DNA of 64,000 bases from Oscheius dolichura (lineage: Eukaryota; Nematoda; Chromadorea; Rhabditida; Rhabditidae): assembly GCA_932521035.1 (NCBI GenBank), contig OW051492.1, positions 8,680,001 to 8,744,000 of the forward strand. The letters run 5' to 3'. Position 1 is the stretch's first letter; every line of letters begins with the position of its first letter. The notes beneath the pieces are model-generated. The model saw only the letters and a list, made by a program, of their open reading frames with translations. It ran no database searches and had not been told where the DNA came from. This document shows, one piece after another, positions 36,746 to 48,497 of this stretch. Made by a program: the position numbers and the translations under genes.

Positions 36746-39700
36746 ACTTGGAAGTTCGACCTGTTTTCACCGGTAGAAGCAGAAATATGGGTTGAATTGC
36801 TTCCTTTATTTCGCCATGGGCAGCAATGACTGACCGGTGGCGCCCGCCAGGTGCATCAGGCACACTGACGGTGCCTTTCCACAGAACAAATGAATACCGT
36901 ACCAGGAAGACTTGATAGTTTTTCGTTGTCCTGAAGGGATTTTGACTATTTATTGTGCTTTTCTGCAGACCAAGGGGCTCGGAAAATGGGTTATCATCAA
37001 AGAGGGCCGTGTTGGACTACAGTAGAAAGGAAAAGGACGGCTAGAAGAGGACTAGGAATAGATAAAATGGAAATGTTTCTGGGAGACGGACGGTTTGCTC
37101 CATGCTTTTGGCTCCTTCTCTTCGGCTCGGTCCGTGGTTCTCCCTCTCTGCTGGCTGGCTGGTGCCGTGCCCTGGCCAGTCCCCCTAATCATTCAAGTCT
37201 CCAAGCCCCCTTCAGGTAATTACGGCTATAATTTGTTTGTGAATTTGGTAGTGGGCAGACTTGGGGGGGCTATTTCAATTGAGTGCTCTAATTGGCCGAG
37301 AATTTAAAGAGAGAGAGGGGGAAGCCAAAGGCGGGAGACCGGGGCAGGGGCAGGGGAGGACGTCAGCTTTCCTCCTTACCTTCTTTAGTTTATTTAAAAG
37401 GGAACAAAAGAGCGGCAGAGCCAGAAATACCATCCCCGCCGGCTGTCGAGGGTAACAGATCACAAACGGCCGGATGAGGGGATTATTTTTGGGGCTACAG
37501 GGATTAAAATTGATCTCGATTGATTAATGACTACAATTTATACCGATTTTGGCCACAAATCCCCGTTTTTAGAACCCGAAATGACGGGAAAAGGCGGAAA
37601 AATACGAAGGGCAACAGTCATCTCCATATTTTTGACTTTCTCAGGTAGCGGACACTAATCCCGCTTCAAACATCTGTAAGATGAGATTACGGTAGAATCA
37701 TTTCCTTTTCGGCTAAAAGACGAGATCCGCATCGTCGTGATGGTATCTAAATATATCCAAAGCTCTTCTGCAGAGCTCTTCGTCAGTTTTTTTGGAAGCT
37801 AGAGCGGGAACCAGAGGGTCAAGGGGCTGCTCCAGGATGACGCCGGATTTCGTCCTGTTTTTCTCAAATTTCTGTGCTGTTTATAGGTAGCAGAGAGTAT
37901 AGAAGCTTCGAAAAGCTGTTGGTAACATTATCAACTAAGATAAACATCCTGGAAGCCGTTTTTAGCAGATGTGGAAGTGGAGAGAGGGCTAAAGAGACGA
38001 AAACCGGTTATTTCACTAGATAGTCCAGAATTCAAGCCATTTTTATCCTCTGCTCTCGATTTTTAAAGAAATTAAGATGGTATAGGCGTCTGCGTATCCC
38101 CCTAGCCTTTAAAATCAGCTGGAAGCTTTTTTCGACGAGGAGAAGGGAGAAAATGAGACATATAAGTAAAAGAGGCCTGTTTCATCAGATTTTGGGCTCC
38201 TTTCACCAGATTTTCAACAATTTTAAGAAGATCAGAGGGCGTTAAAGGACTGGAAAGGTCGTTTAGCTGGTTTCTATCAGGAAAAAAAGGAACTGGAAAA
38301 GAGAAGAAGGCGAAGAAATTGGTGTGTTCAAATGGTTTTGACAATATTGTGAGGATATTTCCTAATCAGAATGGCTAGAATAGCTAGAGAGGAGGCTAAT
38401 AATAAGGAAAAGTTTGGGCAGTTCTCTTTTTGGTTTGTGATGGCGAAGGCGGCTTGGTCTCAGCCTCTTTTAATTAAAAGCAAACACGTCTATAAATGAG
38501 ACTAATTGGCAGAGAAATGAGCCGCCACGAAGAAATGTAAAGTCTCTTTTTTTAAGAGCGCCCCGTACTTCTTTTAACTCCTTAAATTCTAATTAATGAA
38601 TATTAATAGTTGAGTTTAATTTAAAAGGGGAACAGCTACCGTAGGCAGCGGAGGGTAGCGCTCCCTCCCCCCTTCTCCCCGAATTGAGAACGTGTCATAA
38701 TGACAGCCTTGCCATAATAGACGCTTTAGCGCTCATTTGTCGCCTTGGTCCGGAAGCTGCGGCATACGGTAATTAGTCTCGGGGGGCACGATTACCTGGC
38801 CGGCTCCTTTACGTTTAACCCCGTCTGCCCCCTCCCCCCAAATCAAATGCTGCCACCTTGCTGAATGGGGAATTCGGGGGGACCGAGGGGGGAATTACTG
38901 GTTTCGGGAAGGGGAAAATGACTAGGAGACGGAGCAAAGGGATGTGATCTGCATGTAATCTGTCTGGGATGGAATTATGAGGAACTGATGCTAATCAACG
39001 TGGATACTGTATGTCTGATAATGTCAAAAAGGAACTCTAAAAGCCAGAGGTACTCCAACACAAAATGAACGGATTTGGAATGCCGCTTCAAAAAGCTAGA
39101 AATTCGGAAGTGTCATCTCGTCTGGATCCTCGAAAAAGCTTCGGCTCCCCATTGTCTACTACGCAATATATGGGATCGTCTCGTCACTGTGACGCGAGGA
39201 ATGGTGAACCCGTCAAGCCACTACTACTCCACTGGAAAGCCGAGTACTGGGGAATCTCAGTGGGGAGCAGAAGGGCCTGGGCCATGGTTTTGATAATTTC
39301 CTTTTTTATTTCCTTCAAAACACAAGGACCTTTCTCATTTTACCATGGCTGATGGAAAAAGACGGTTGTAAGGACGCCTTACTGTTGTTTTTTCTGTTTT
39401 CTAAATGGACAAGAGAAAGAACTGAAAGGTCAGCCCCGTTTCGACGATGGCGGCGGGGAAGACGGTATTTCTCGAGACCTGTGGCACAAGAAGGTCTGTA
39501 GCGGTCTTTCGGACAATTTACAGGCGCAGAAACTACCGCTCTTCCCGTCTACCGTCTTCAAACTACTGTAATCCGCCTAATACACTGAACACAATACTCT
39601 GCTCCTTGCAAAGAGCTGTTTAGCCATATCTTTATCCCCGAGTTCCACAGTGGGAAGAACTTTTAGCTCCAGGACAGCCAGTACAAAAGGAAAAACTGGG

Positions 39701-41118
39701 CTTTTTTGGTTCCCTTCACAGGGCACCGTCACCTTGCTAGGGTTTGATCGCCGTCTTTGATGCTTTCCCCAAATCTTTGTGCCCTAATATTTTCCTCTCT
39801 CTCTCTCTAGGAGAGATTATAGAGCAATACGCGTTATTTTATTGGAGAGAGGGGTTAAAATAGGAAAGAATTGCAGAAAGGGGCCGTCAGCTGAAGATAT
39901 CCAGCCGAATGAGTGAGCCTACTACTTCCTAAAAAGTTCGCCTCCATCCTCCCCTTCGTCATTCCACCCCCCCTCTCGGCCGTCCCTAATTGTGCATAGT
40001 GATCTGCGTTATGAGCTGCTGCTTTGCCTAATGTCCGTCCGCCCTAATTGTCGTTCTGGTCTCTCTCTAATCTTACCGCATTCTTTTCGTTTGTTGGCCG
40101 GCCATTCTCTCCAATAATTATATGCTCTCTCTCTACTTGGATCCGGGGGGCCCGGCTCCCCTCCTGGTATGCTTTAACGAACCGAAAACGCGGTAATTGT
40201 TCACTGGATTGCGGAGCTCAGAAATTAGTGACAGCTCTCTCTGAAAGGACGGAGGCTAGGGAACCAAGAGTAGAGATTCTCTTGTAAAGAAAAGGGGATA
40301 ATAAGGAGAGCGAAGGAGATTTTCGGGGCCTCTCACACACAGCCACAAATGAATTCATCGAAAATGCATATATTAACGGGTGACAGGTTGAGGCCGCTAA
40401 TTTGGGGCAGAGAAGAAAGACACGGAGCTCATTTATTCACATTAATAGGTTAAGCAGTGAGGGGAGGGAAAAAAACTAGTGGGGAACTGAAGTCTATGGC
40501 AGAACAGGGAACGGAGCTGATCGTTTTCCCTCCTAGTTCAATGCTAACTAACGGGATTCCTCGGAAACACAGCCGGTATCTGACTTCTCCGATGATTGTT
40601 CCTCATGTTGTACGATGTATTCTTGCCTTGTTTGAAGAGTAACAACCTAGTAAACCTCTGAAGAAGTCTGAGACCCCCTCTCTAGTGAAAATTTCGGATT
40701 CATAGTGTTGCCGGCCGTGTCCTTCCCTAAGTTTTTCTTGTTTGCCACTGGAGTCCACCGGGCCGTTTACATCTTACTTCTTCGGACTTCTGCTTCTTTT
40801 CAACTGTGGTGAAGCCAGTTTCGTTTCTCTGGTTCCAAAGATACCATCATCGAGAACTTTCTGACGCTTCTGTGCACCGGTAATCATATCAATTAGCAAA
40901 GACATTCAAGCAGGCCGAGAGAAGGGCACGGTAGCGCAGGCCCTCCATGGCCCGGTTCAGGCCCCTCCGTCTCGTCAGCCCTATATTGAAACTGGACAAG
41001 ACGGAAGCACAAGAAGAAGGAGCTAACGGCACCCCGAAAACATCAAGCCCCCAGATTTCCGAAGACGGCTACCCTTCCCTACCCCAAAAAATGAAACACG
41101 GTGTTTTTCGTTGCCAGT

Positions 41119-43280
41119 TTATGCGACAAACATATTACTAAGCAATAGGAGGGCCACGGTGCCGGTGGTCATGGCCTGGTGGGCTCCTTTACCGAGCAAC
41201 CGGTCCAAGAATGAAGCGCCATCTGCTGAATCGCCGATCCGCTTCTCCGCATCCGCATGCTTTGTCATATCCTTACACTCCGTAGCGTCACAAATATCTT
41301 CCCAATCCGGACATTGAATCTGGAAGGAGACCTTCTCATCACTCTCCACCAGACGACGGTCCACATGGATCAGTTGGCCCTTCTTGTAGCACGGGTAGAA
41401 TTTGCTCTTGGCCGTCTTAATCCAGACCATCCCATCCTTACACTTCGACACATAGCAGCCGTGGGTAACACTGTATTGTGTTATCGCCTCACCAAGCCCA
41501 ACCTTCTTGACCTTCCTTACGGTGATTCTCTGTCCAACTTCTATCGGCTGCAGTTGAAAGCATCGGGCATGTTTGGAGAAGATTTGAAGACTATTGTTGG
41601 CATTGTCACTGATATCGGGAGTCAAGCACGTGCTGTCGGCTCTATGATCGCTAGCAGTTATCGTAAAAAATGGGCAGTAGTCGGCCAAGTCCAAGGGCAT
41701 TCGATTATTGGGTCTAGACCCTGATCCAGGAGATGGTTTACGGTCGAAATAGTTGTACTCAGCAGGCACTACTCCTGGATAGAAAAAAGCATTACATCGC
41801 TCAATGGCTTTGCGGTCCACAGAACATCTGAAAAAGACACGAGATTAGAATGAGTCAGTTATCCTCGTAATGGCGTCTCAAAGACGTTCTCTGTGCTATA
41901 TTTAACCTCGCAACGTACCTATGTACGTCACCATCACAAATGGGATTATTCTGACCGTGAGCGTGACCACAAGACTTTGTAGCAAAATCACAACCCGCTC
42001 CTTTTCCAAACGTCATCTTTTCTCCTTCTCTATAAATCGTTTAATCATGTGGCATTTTCCCATTTCAAGCAGCATAAAAGGGCAGAAAACAAAAGAAGAA
42101 GACAACTCACTTATAATTGACGTTGTACCATCCGGAATCTTCAAAGATTGACAAGGTAATGTTCGAGAAGGCATTGACTTCCGTTCGAACGCCGCCCATA
42201 GTCTCATGCTCGTAGATTCTCTTCTCCAAATGGGAGAATATCGTTCCACCTCCGCCCTGATTCTCCAATTCGACTCCTTCCAAAGTTGGGCAATTGAAGT
42301 AGTCTCGAGCAGCTTGAGTAGAAGAAGGCAGGGTCATCAAATACACATCATGCGGCTTTTCAGTTCCATGAATCAGCAATGGACTATTCACTTTCTTCAC
42401 AATTCCAGGAATTTCATGCGGCATTACAGGAGGAGCAGTAAACGATACCAATTGATTAGGATAAAGTTTACATCTTCCATTTGGATCATGGCAGTCGATG
42501 TAGAAAGGATAGTCACCACTAGAAAAACCCAGAGCATGTGCAATTTCATGCATCATGGTTGAAACCCATTTATCTGCATCCGTACGGACGTTTCGCTTCT
42601 GAAAAGATATAATGACATGGCTAGTTGAACCGGATGGCTTCCCCCACTCCCCCCCGAGACAAACAGTAAACTCACCTCAAAATTCTCCAAGTTCACATAC
42701 ATATAACCGGAAAGGGGCCTTTCACGGAACTCACTCAGCTTCGGGTTATTAAACTCTCTATCGTATTGATGATAGACGGCTCTGGTAGTATCATCCACTC
42801 TAAGGGGCTCATGTTCACACGAAGCAGCAAATGCCAAGTTAGTCGTGACCTTTTCATATGATAAGGCGATGGCTAGGATATAATTATGACCGTAATTCGT
42901 AGTCACGGGACCAGTAAAATTGCAGTGACTGAATACACAAATTTCATGTAGAAATAAGGAACTGACCTAGTAATACTCTCAACTTTTCGAACCATCAGCA
43001 TCTTTGCCAGTTTCCTGAGCGCCCGTGTGACATAATTTGAGAGATCACGGCGATTGATATCCTCTTTGAGGTCATTGTAGACGTCGTCGTGGTAGACGGT
43101 AAAAACTTTGAGAGGTTCCCATTTCGGTAAATTGGTTCCGTTATAGGATAGACCACGAAGACGACGGCTACTGTATTTCACGGAAGCCGGCTCGTACTTG
43201 ATGCTTTGATCGACGTATTTGAAGCCACAGGCATCGGCCGCCACCAGGAAAGAGAGCAAAGATAGCAGCAGGTGAAGCAT
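41119..43280 (-). CDS. Leishmanolysin-like zinc metallopeptidase (family M8)
   Basis: Five exons on the minus strand: 43280-42967, 42928-42676, 42598-42111, 42029-41919, 41827-41119. Phases agree throughout, giving about 624 residues. Residues 1-17 are a signal peptide. The zinc site HEIAHALGF is at 206-214. The third ligand is His 312 in GGGGTIFSHLEKR, and the Met-turn is EHETMGG (Met 323); all are typical of M8 proteases. DSGWYNVNY and GKGAGCDFATKSC continue the conserved core. The Cys-rich C-terminal half ends in a hydrophobic stretch (TTGTVALLLLSNMFVA) with no charged tail, as in GPI-anchored gp63 proteins, so it may be cell-surface bound. The pro-region lacks an obvious cysteine switch apart from Cys 18. 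Complete by every visible criterion. It lies just upstream of, and divergent from, the CUB-like array. Confidence 0.92.
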
Positions 43281-44119
43281 TAGACGACCGCTCCAAGAGA
43301 GAGCTGTCTACAGACCGAAGAGCTCGAGATATGAAATGAACGGGGAACAGTTTCAACTGCATTAATCTGTTGGAACTTGTTCAAAACTGTAAACTTGGTG
43401 CTGTCGACTCCAGGAAAATCGCCATTCACCAGCCATCCACTGAACCAATGTTAATAATTTTTACTACATCTTGTAGGGCATTTCAAGGGCTACAAATTGG
43501 TACATAAATTATCTATGGAACTCAATAAATCCCACTAGAAAAGTCTCCTCGACTCTGGGATACGGTAGCGCCCGCTTTCGGACCGGTAAAGATTCCTGGA
43601 TTAAAATAAGAAATTGATTTCTCCCTTCCATTCTCAAAAGGATGGTCTCTTTTCTTGGAATTGAAGAAGAAATCTGGATTTTTGGAACAATTGTGAGTTA
43701 TAGCCATTAGATTTGCCGGCGCGCCTTGTAGCACTGCTCCAGCTTCTAGAGCACGCAATATAGCCTCTTTCAGCCTTTTCTGCTATTTTTCTGCTAGCGT
43801 GCAACGTGTACAATTAGAAGGTTGCTGTAGAATTTATAAAATAGCTGAATTTATTGAAAACTGTAGAATAATAGCCGCCGGACGGCGGAGCCGCCTCTAT
43901 TTTGGTTGGCACGCTCGGCGCCACAGATTCTACAGTATACCACAGGATCATTTTCACTCGCTTATATGCTTATCTTCTTATTATTCATAACGTTATGAGT
44001 GATGTAGAGCTGAAAAAAATGGTTGAAATAAGCGAAATAACCGAAAACTGACCGCCTACGAGACGGCGCCGTGAGCGCCGCCCCAAAAATGAGTTTATTA
44101 ACCAGACTACGGTATTTAG
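43281..44119. other. Intergenic stretch
   Basis: Upstream of the M8 peptidase on the minus strand. No exon could be supported. Open frames of about 60-78 codons occur on both strands without splice or family evidence. If the plus-strand exon at 44120 belongs to a gene, its earlier exons should be here, but I could not place them. Confidence 0.4.
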
Positions 44120-44317
44120 CTGACGCTGCTGGCTGTCTACTTCATCTGTATTCTGTTTGCTGACCAGTGTGCTGCTGTGGCCACCGCCAGACGAGACATC
44201 CTCACCCGACACTTATTCATCTATCGAACTCATGCCAGAGAGATTGAATCCTATCGTTATTGCCCATTCTGGACCACCGAGAGGCCTCCCATCAATTTGA
44301 AACAGCTGCTTGAATAA
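44120..44317 (+). CDS. Candidate terminal exon of an unknown membrane or secreted protein
   Basis: Acceptor GGTATTTAG precedes 44120. The frame is open for 65 codons and ends at TAA with AATAAA overlapping the stop. It encodes a hydrophobic segment (LTLLAVYFICILFADQ) followed by a basic and aromatic tail containing RRDILTRHLFIYRTH and YRYCPFWTTERPP. Codon use and composition look like real protein. No family recognised and no earlier exon found. It converges with the minus-strand exon at 44353. Confidence 0.35.
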   Translation: MTLLAVYFICILFADQCAAVATARRDILTRHLFIYRTHAREIESYRYCPFWTTERPPINLKQLLE

Positions 44318-44352
44318 ATTCTTCGATCTCTCTTATTCTTTATTTTGAATAT

Positions 44353-44741
44353 TTATTCGGGAGTCGGGGTTCCGCCGTCCAGACTAGGGCCGACGCTATT
44401 TATAGCCAAAAATGAAGGGTTTCTAATTTTCGTTTCCTGGAGAGTGAAATTTTCTATTAGGTAGTCCATCCATACCGGCGCCAGTCGTCGCCCGAACATG
44501 CTGAATCCATTCTGACTGACTGTAACAACGATGAATAATATTGATCGCAAAACGTCCTCATTCTATAAAATAAACAACTGAAATTGTAAGAAAAACAGTC
44601 TCGACCAATATAACAATTATGAACCTATGCTGCATAGGGGTCCGTTTGTGGTCAATTTGAGATTTTCAATGAATAAGGACAACATTCCTTCATTTCCCAC
44701 GCTCACAATGCCATTAGCAGGTGTGTCCTCTGCCGCCTCCT
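44353..44741 (-). CDS. Candidate last exons of an unknown minus-strand gene
   Basis: The last exon, 44562-44353, follows acceptor TTATTTTATAG. It is open for 69 codons to TAA (AATAAA at the stop) and encodes VSQNGFSMFGRRLAPVWMDY and NPSFLAINSVGPSLDGGTP. A second open piece, 44741-44625, encodes PANGIVSVGNEGMLSLFIEN and ends at an AG|GTTC donor. The joined phase does not fit exactly (phase 1 into phase 0), so one boundary is wrong or the gene is damaged. A CTCGGCA repeat arm lies just 5' (44770) and may have truncated it. No family recognised. Confidence 0.35.
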
Positions 44742-44769
44742 CTTACAAGCGTAGCCGACCCGCGTGCGC

Positions 44770-44793
44770 TCGCACCCGTACAATCTCGGCAGT
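44770..44793. repeat. Single arm of the CTCGGCA repeat
   Basis: CGCACCCGTACAATCTCGGCAG with no facing arm, immediately upstream of the candidate minus-strand exons. Confidence 0.5.
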
Positions 44794-45092
44794 TTAAGCG
44801 CTAGGCGCATGGACAAGAGGCCGCGGCGCTAAACTTACTTGGCTGGGTGAACGACGCGATCAAGAAGGCGTTGACACCACGGCGAGGCTGGACCATTGCA
44901 CTTTAGGTACGGCTGACCCGTGAGGCAGCTCCGAGTAGGAGTTCGCCTACAGCTAAATTTTTGCGTGAGGGGCAGCGTTCGCGCAGCCCTGAAGATCAAA
45001 ATTACGCTGACAACCCAAGCAGTGACTTATTTTTCAGCCTGATTCTTTGTGCTTTCAAAAATGAAAAGAATCTTCTACATACGATCCATAGG

Positions 45093-45257
45093 CAAACCAT
45101 AGAAACTAAACCAAGGACAAAGACGTCGACTACAACGCCTTCGAGGACCAGACAGAGCAGTCCCTCTCCTGGCAATCCTCCTCCATAACCGGTCACAACT
45201 ACTGGATTTCTCTTTTATATGTTTACTGTAGTCTGGTTGTTGATTTGTGTGCTCTAA
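45093..45257 (+). pseudogene. Relic of the last exon of a CUB-like array member
   Basis: A Thr/Ser/Pro-rich stalk (KTSTTTPSRTRQSSPSPGNP) runs into an in-frame TAA at 45186. In the same frame it resumes as a hydrophobic tail (MFTVVWLLICVL) and stop, matching the YFFTVTVVSLLLSVL tail of the intact copies. AATAAA follows at about 45284, as in the other members. No upstream CUB exons are recognisable. A decayed 3' fragment. Confidence 0.65.
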
Positions 45258-45597
45258 TATAGCTGTCCGTCTATTTGCGTTGGGTAATAAAAACCTTGCC
45301 ATCCGAACATAATCGACAATTCACAAGGAGCTCCAAACTAGGGGAGCCAGAAGATTTTGTGGTAAAATAAATCAAGGGGTGTATTTTTTTCAAACAGATC
45401 CCTATCTTTAAAAATGAATAAGACCACCCAATACGCCGTGAAAACCCCAATTACAATGTTTTATGGCCTGTGTCACCCCGTCGGCCGAGCCAGAAGGTCG
45501 CGACCATCGAATCCACTGAGTGATAGTCGATTCATCCTGTCTTTAAAAGAAAGCATCGGCTTTTTATGTGCTAAACATTAAAACAATGGTAAAATAA

Positions 45598-45656
45598 CTC
45601 TGATTCAGGGGGGTTCTGATCATCCGTACTTAAGGGTTTTGCCGTTAGGAGATAGA
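45598..45656 (+). promoter_or_regulatory. Shared upstream block of the CUB-like array (copy 1)
   Basis: CTCTGATTCA (45598-45607), then CCGTACTTAAG and GGAGATAGAC (about 45649), about 150-200 bp before the ATG at 45802. The same series, in the same order, precedes the copies at 50816, 54811 and 60568. In this copy the GATA site is degraded (GATAGA rather than GATAAG). Confidence 0.5.
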
Positions 45657-45801
45657 CACTCCCCTGGCTCGCTCTCTATTGTATGCTCTGCCAAAGAAAG
45701 AGCCTTTCTCACCCGCTTTCTCTATCTAAAAAATCTTTATCATCTCGGATAAAGGCTACTGTTTCCTTTCAGATTCTTCAGAATTGAACTACCCCCACGA
45801 A

Positions 45802-48497
45802 ATGAGACATGTTGCCCTCTTCTTTCTTCTCTTCCAATTGATATCCGGAAAATTTGGTCAGCTTACCTCATCTTCTCAAGAATTCTTCTCTTTAGATTGC
45901 CCGAAATCTCCCGTCCGCTACCAACCAGGATGCTACTATCAGTTTTATTCAACCGTCGGCTATAATCATAACTGCGTCACTGAGGTTTGATACTTCTTAT
46001 GAAAGGGAGAATAACGGGGATTTCAGTTCGTCGGCTCAGGGAATGGCTCTCTTCTTTCTATGGAAATACCCATTATGGGAGAAAATGACAACATCACCAT
46101 CAGCTGGGAGAATAATACCATTAGGTCAGAATTGAAGTTAAAAAAAGAGCACAACCCTTTTGAAAAGGTTTACTGTAGCATTTTCGGCCCAGGAGACCTT
46201 TTCCCGTTTCTGTAACTTTAAAAATGAAACTTCCTCCAAAAATTGTTATTTTTCAGTAGTAACGGCTCGACTTCCTTCTCCATCCTGCAGTACATTCCCG
46301 ACGGTACCGTAACCATTTCCATCAAGGCAACACTGCTCTCAAAAATGGAAAATCTTCTTCCTCTGTCCTCCAAGCTGTGAGCGACTTCCTGGCTCTAATT
46401 CTCTAATAAATAGATGGCTCGCCCAATACTACTGTCCCCGCTGTAAGCCAGGTCAACGTCACCTACGACCAGGAGGCGTTCATCCTCCAGCGATATTATC
46501 GAGGTCTCGATACCTCCGGGAACCGCATGGAGATACCGGGAAAATGGGAGATTTCATCAGATTCTCAGGTAGTTTTGTATCAATATCTAAAATTTGGAAA
46601 TTAGGTGGCTCTCATCTCCGCGGCTAACGTTTCCACCTGCCCTATGGAGTCTTGTATGCAGATGATTTGGATCTATGAGGGGATTGGAGAGGAGGCCCGA
46701 TTCATTGGAACGTAAGTCATGGATTTTCTACTTTCGCCAAAATTTGTTCATTTCCCTTCGTTACAGTAACCCTCCCAATACCTAGCTGATTCTGGATGAT
46801 AAATTCTTCTTCAATGAAGATTTTTAGGGCTGCTGACATCGAAAACGACCTTTATCTGACGATGGGCAAAGCAGCGACCCTCTACTTTGTCAGCTTGGGT
46901 TACCGAGCGGACAGCACGGAGCCTATTGTCAAATATGAGGATTTTCCGGCGAACTACATGGCTGTCATTGCCAACGAGGCCGAAAGTAAGAGAACCCGTT
47001 GACCTTTCATCTCCTTGAAATTTCTAGATTTGGCTAACTGTGCTAGCTTCGAAGCGGTCCTCTACCTGACGAATGCTGGTGATTCTAACAGCATAACAAG
47101 GCAAACTACACAGGACGAGGCGACAGTAACAATGAATGCTACGAGCAGAGCCAACGCAGGAGGAGCCTGTCTAACTGTCGTCAATTCCTGTTACGATGAT
47201 GGTGTCTGCGATGGGATTAGTATGCACAACGCTGTACAACAGGGGGTACGTGATGTTTTGAAGAAAAAAAACGACAATTTTTAGGACGCCGAATTCTATG
47301 TCTATGCAGGAGCACCTCATCCACATCCCACCCCAGCGGGACTCGTTCCTGTCCGCTACAGGTAAGCTCTATTGTTCGCGGAAATGTTCCGATGCTTTCT
47401 AAACGTTTTCTTTCTTTAAAGCACATTTTATTTTTTGGCTCAATAGGGGAAAATACCTCGAAACGCTTACTAAAATCGGAGGATTTGTGTAATATTTTTT
47501 TACCTCTTTTAGCCGTCAAAATCTCACCAATGCCGTTCTCCAATCCTTCCACACAAATGCCCAAACATTCTACCTGGCGAATGGCTCAGCTGTTCTGACG
47601 TTTGGTATCCAGTATCAAAGTAAGTCTATAGTTCATTTTCAACCGATATTCGCGACATTTTCACGTAGGCCTCAAATTTTCTTCTATTCCATCAAAGGCA
47701 GTAAATAAGGAGCCATTTAGCCAATTAGTGGACAGTGGGTTTCCCTATTCAAATTGAGAACCAGACAGCGTTTGCCGGCTAAGAATAGCCAAATGGTCCA
47801 GTAGTTGAAATCCCGGTCGGTAGAAGTAGACTACGGTATATCAGTTTCATATTTCAGGTATTGAACCACACTTGAGTCAGCATGGCTTTGTGATGACCGA
47901 CTTCTATCCGTTTATGTCGCAAAGTCAGCAATGGCTGTCTTTCAGTTCGGTTAAACATTCCTATAACATCACGATGTGGGTCGAAAAAACCTATGCCCCC
48001 GTGGGATCTGGCGCCTTTTTCGAATTTTCTGGTTGGAGGTAGGTGGAAGTCTTTTATTAGTTGAAAGACAAACAACTACCGTATCCATAAAATGAATGGA
48101 AATATTTAGGATGAATTTTGACGTCGACACGAATGTCGGAACACCGCTGACAGTTTATGTTAGAGAAAAATCCACTCCTAGCATCCAGCTTAATGGTGGA
48201 TATGCCCCCAATCAGGGAACATTGCTGAGATATTACATCGGAGAGGGTGTGCCTCCCACGACGACGTCAACCACAACGACTACAACGACCACTACAACGC
48301 TAACCAACAAGAAGACGACGACCACCACGGAGCCAAAAACAGCAAAGCCAACGACAACGGCGACGACTACAGTACCCCCGACAACGACTTTACCGGCGGC
48401 GGATCCTACAGTTGGCCTTCCGGATGAAACTGGCTCAACAGCAGGAGTTTACTTCTTCACGGTTACTGTAGTCTCGTTGTTGCTTTCTGTGCTCTAA
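45802..48497 (+). CDS. CUB-like, Thr-rich, GPI-tail protein, array copy 1 (one frameshift)
   Basis: Eleven exons: 45802-45984, 46027-46124, 46257-46376, 46414-46568, 46605-46711, 46828-46985, 47028-47245, 47285-47361, 47513-47619, 47858-48038, 48110-48497. The signal peptide is MRHVALFFLLFQLISG. CUB-like modules follow: CYYQFYSTVGYNHNC near the start, MQMIWIYEGIGEEARFIGT in the middle, then GGACLTVVNSCY, FYVYAGAPHPHP, and YNITMWVEKTYAPVG. After IGEGVP comes a stalk of Thr runs, then STAGVYFFTVTVVSLLLSVL at the stop, a GPI-type tail. Exon 3 is 120 nt instead of 122 in the intact copy: two bases are missing after SKME, so the frame breaks before the expected IFF.CP motif and hits TGA. Downstream exons keep intact frames, so damage is recent or the base calls are wrong. 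AATAAA is at 48534. Confidence 0.8.

Larger units (their letters stand above)
29603..41118. other. Long gene-poor region
   Basis: No convincing exon on either strand in 11.5 kb. It holds the hAT-type element (31313-31551), two TTTAAAGGG elements (31933-32512, 36480-36745), a GAACCG/CGGTTC-rich low-complexity stretch (33720-34110), two GTCTAACTGTGGCT copies (35331, 35487), the GTAAGCGCGC motif (34557), and a possible signal-peptide-like open frame at about 37070-37216 that I could not support further. Confidence 0.45.

Noticed and set aside
37070-37216. Possible first exon with a signal-peptide-like start (FAPCFWLLLFGSVRG) and a CAG|GTAATT donor
   Set aside because: No following exon or relative found; too little to call a gene.
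41257-41724. 155-codon plus-strand frame
   Set aside because: Antisense shadow of the last exon of the M8 peptidase.
47040-47060. GGCTAACTGTG in array copy 1 and CTGTCTAACTGTCCTG in copy 4, similar to the 17-bp motif
   Set aside because: They are coding (part of NLANC and ACLTVL) and better explained by the conserved protein sequence.
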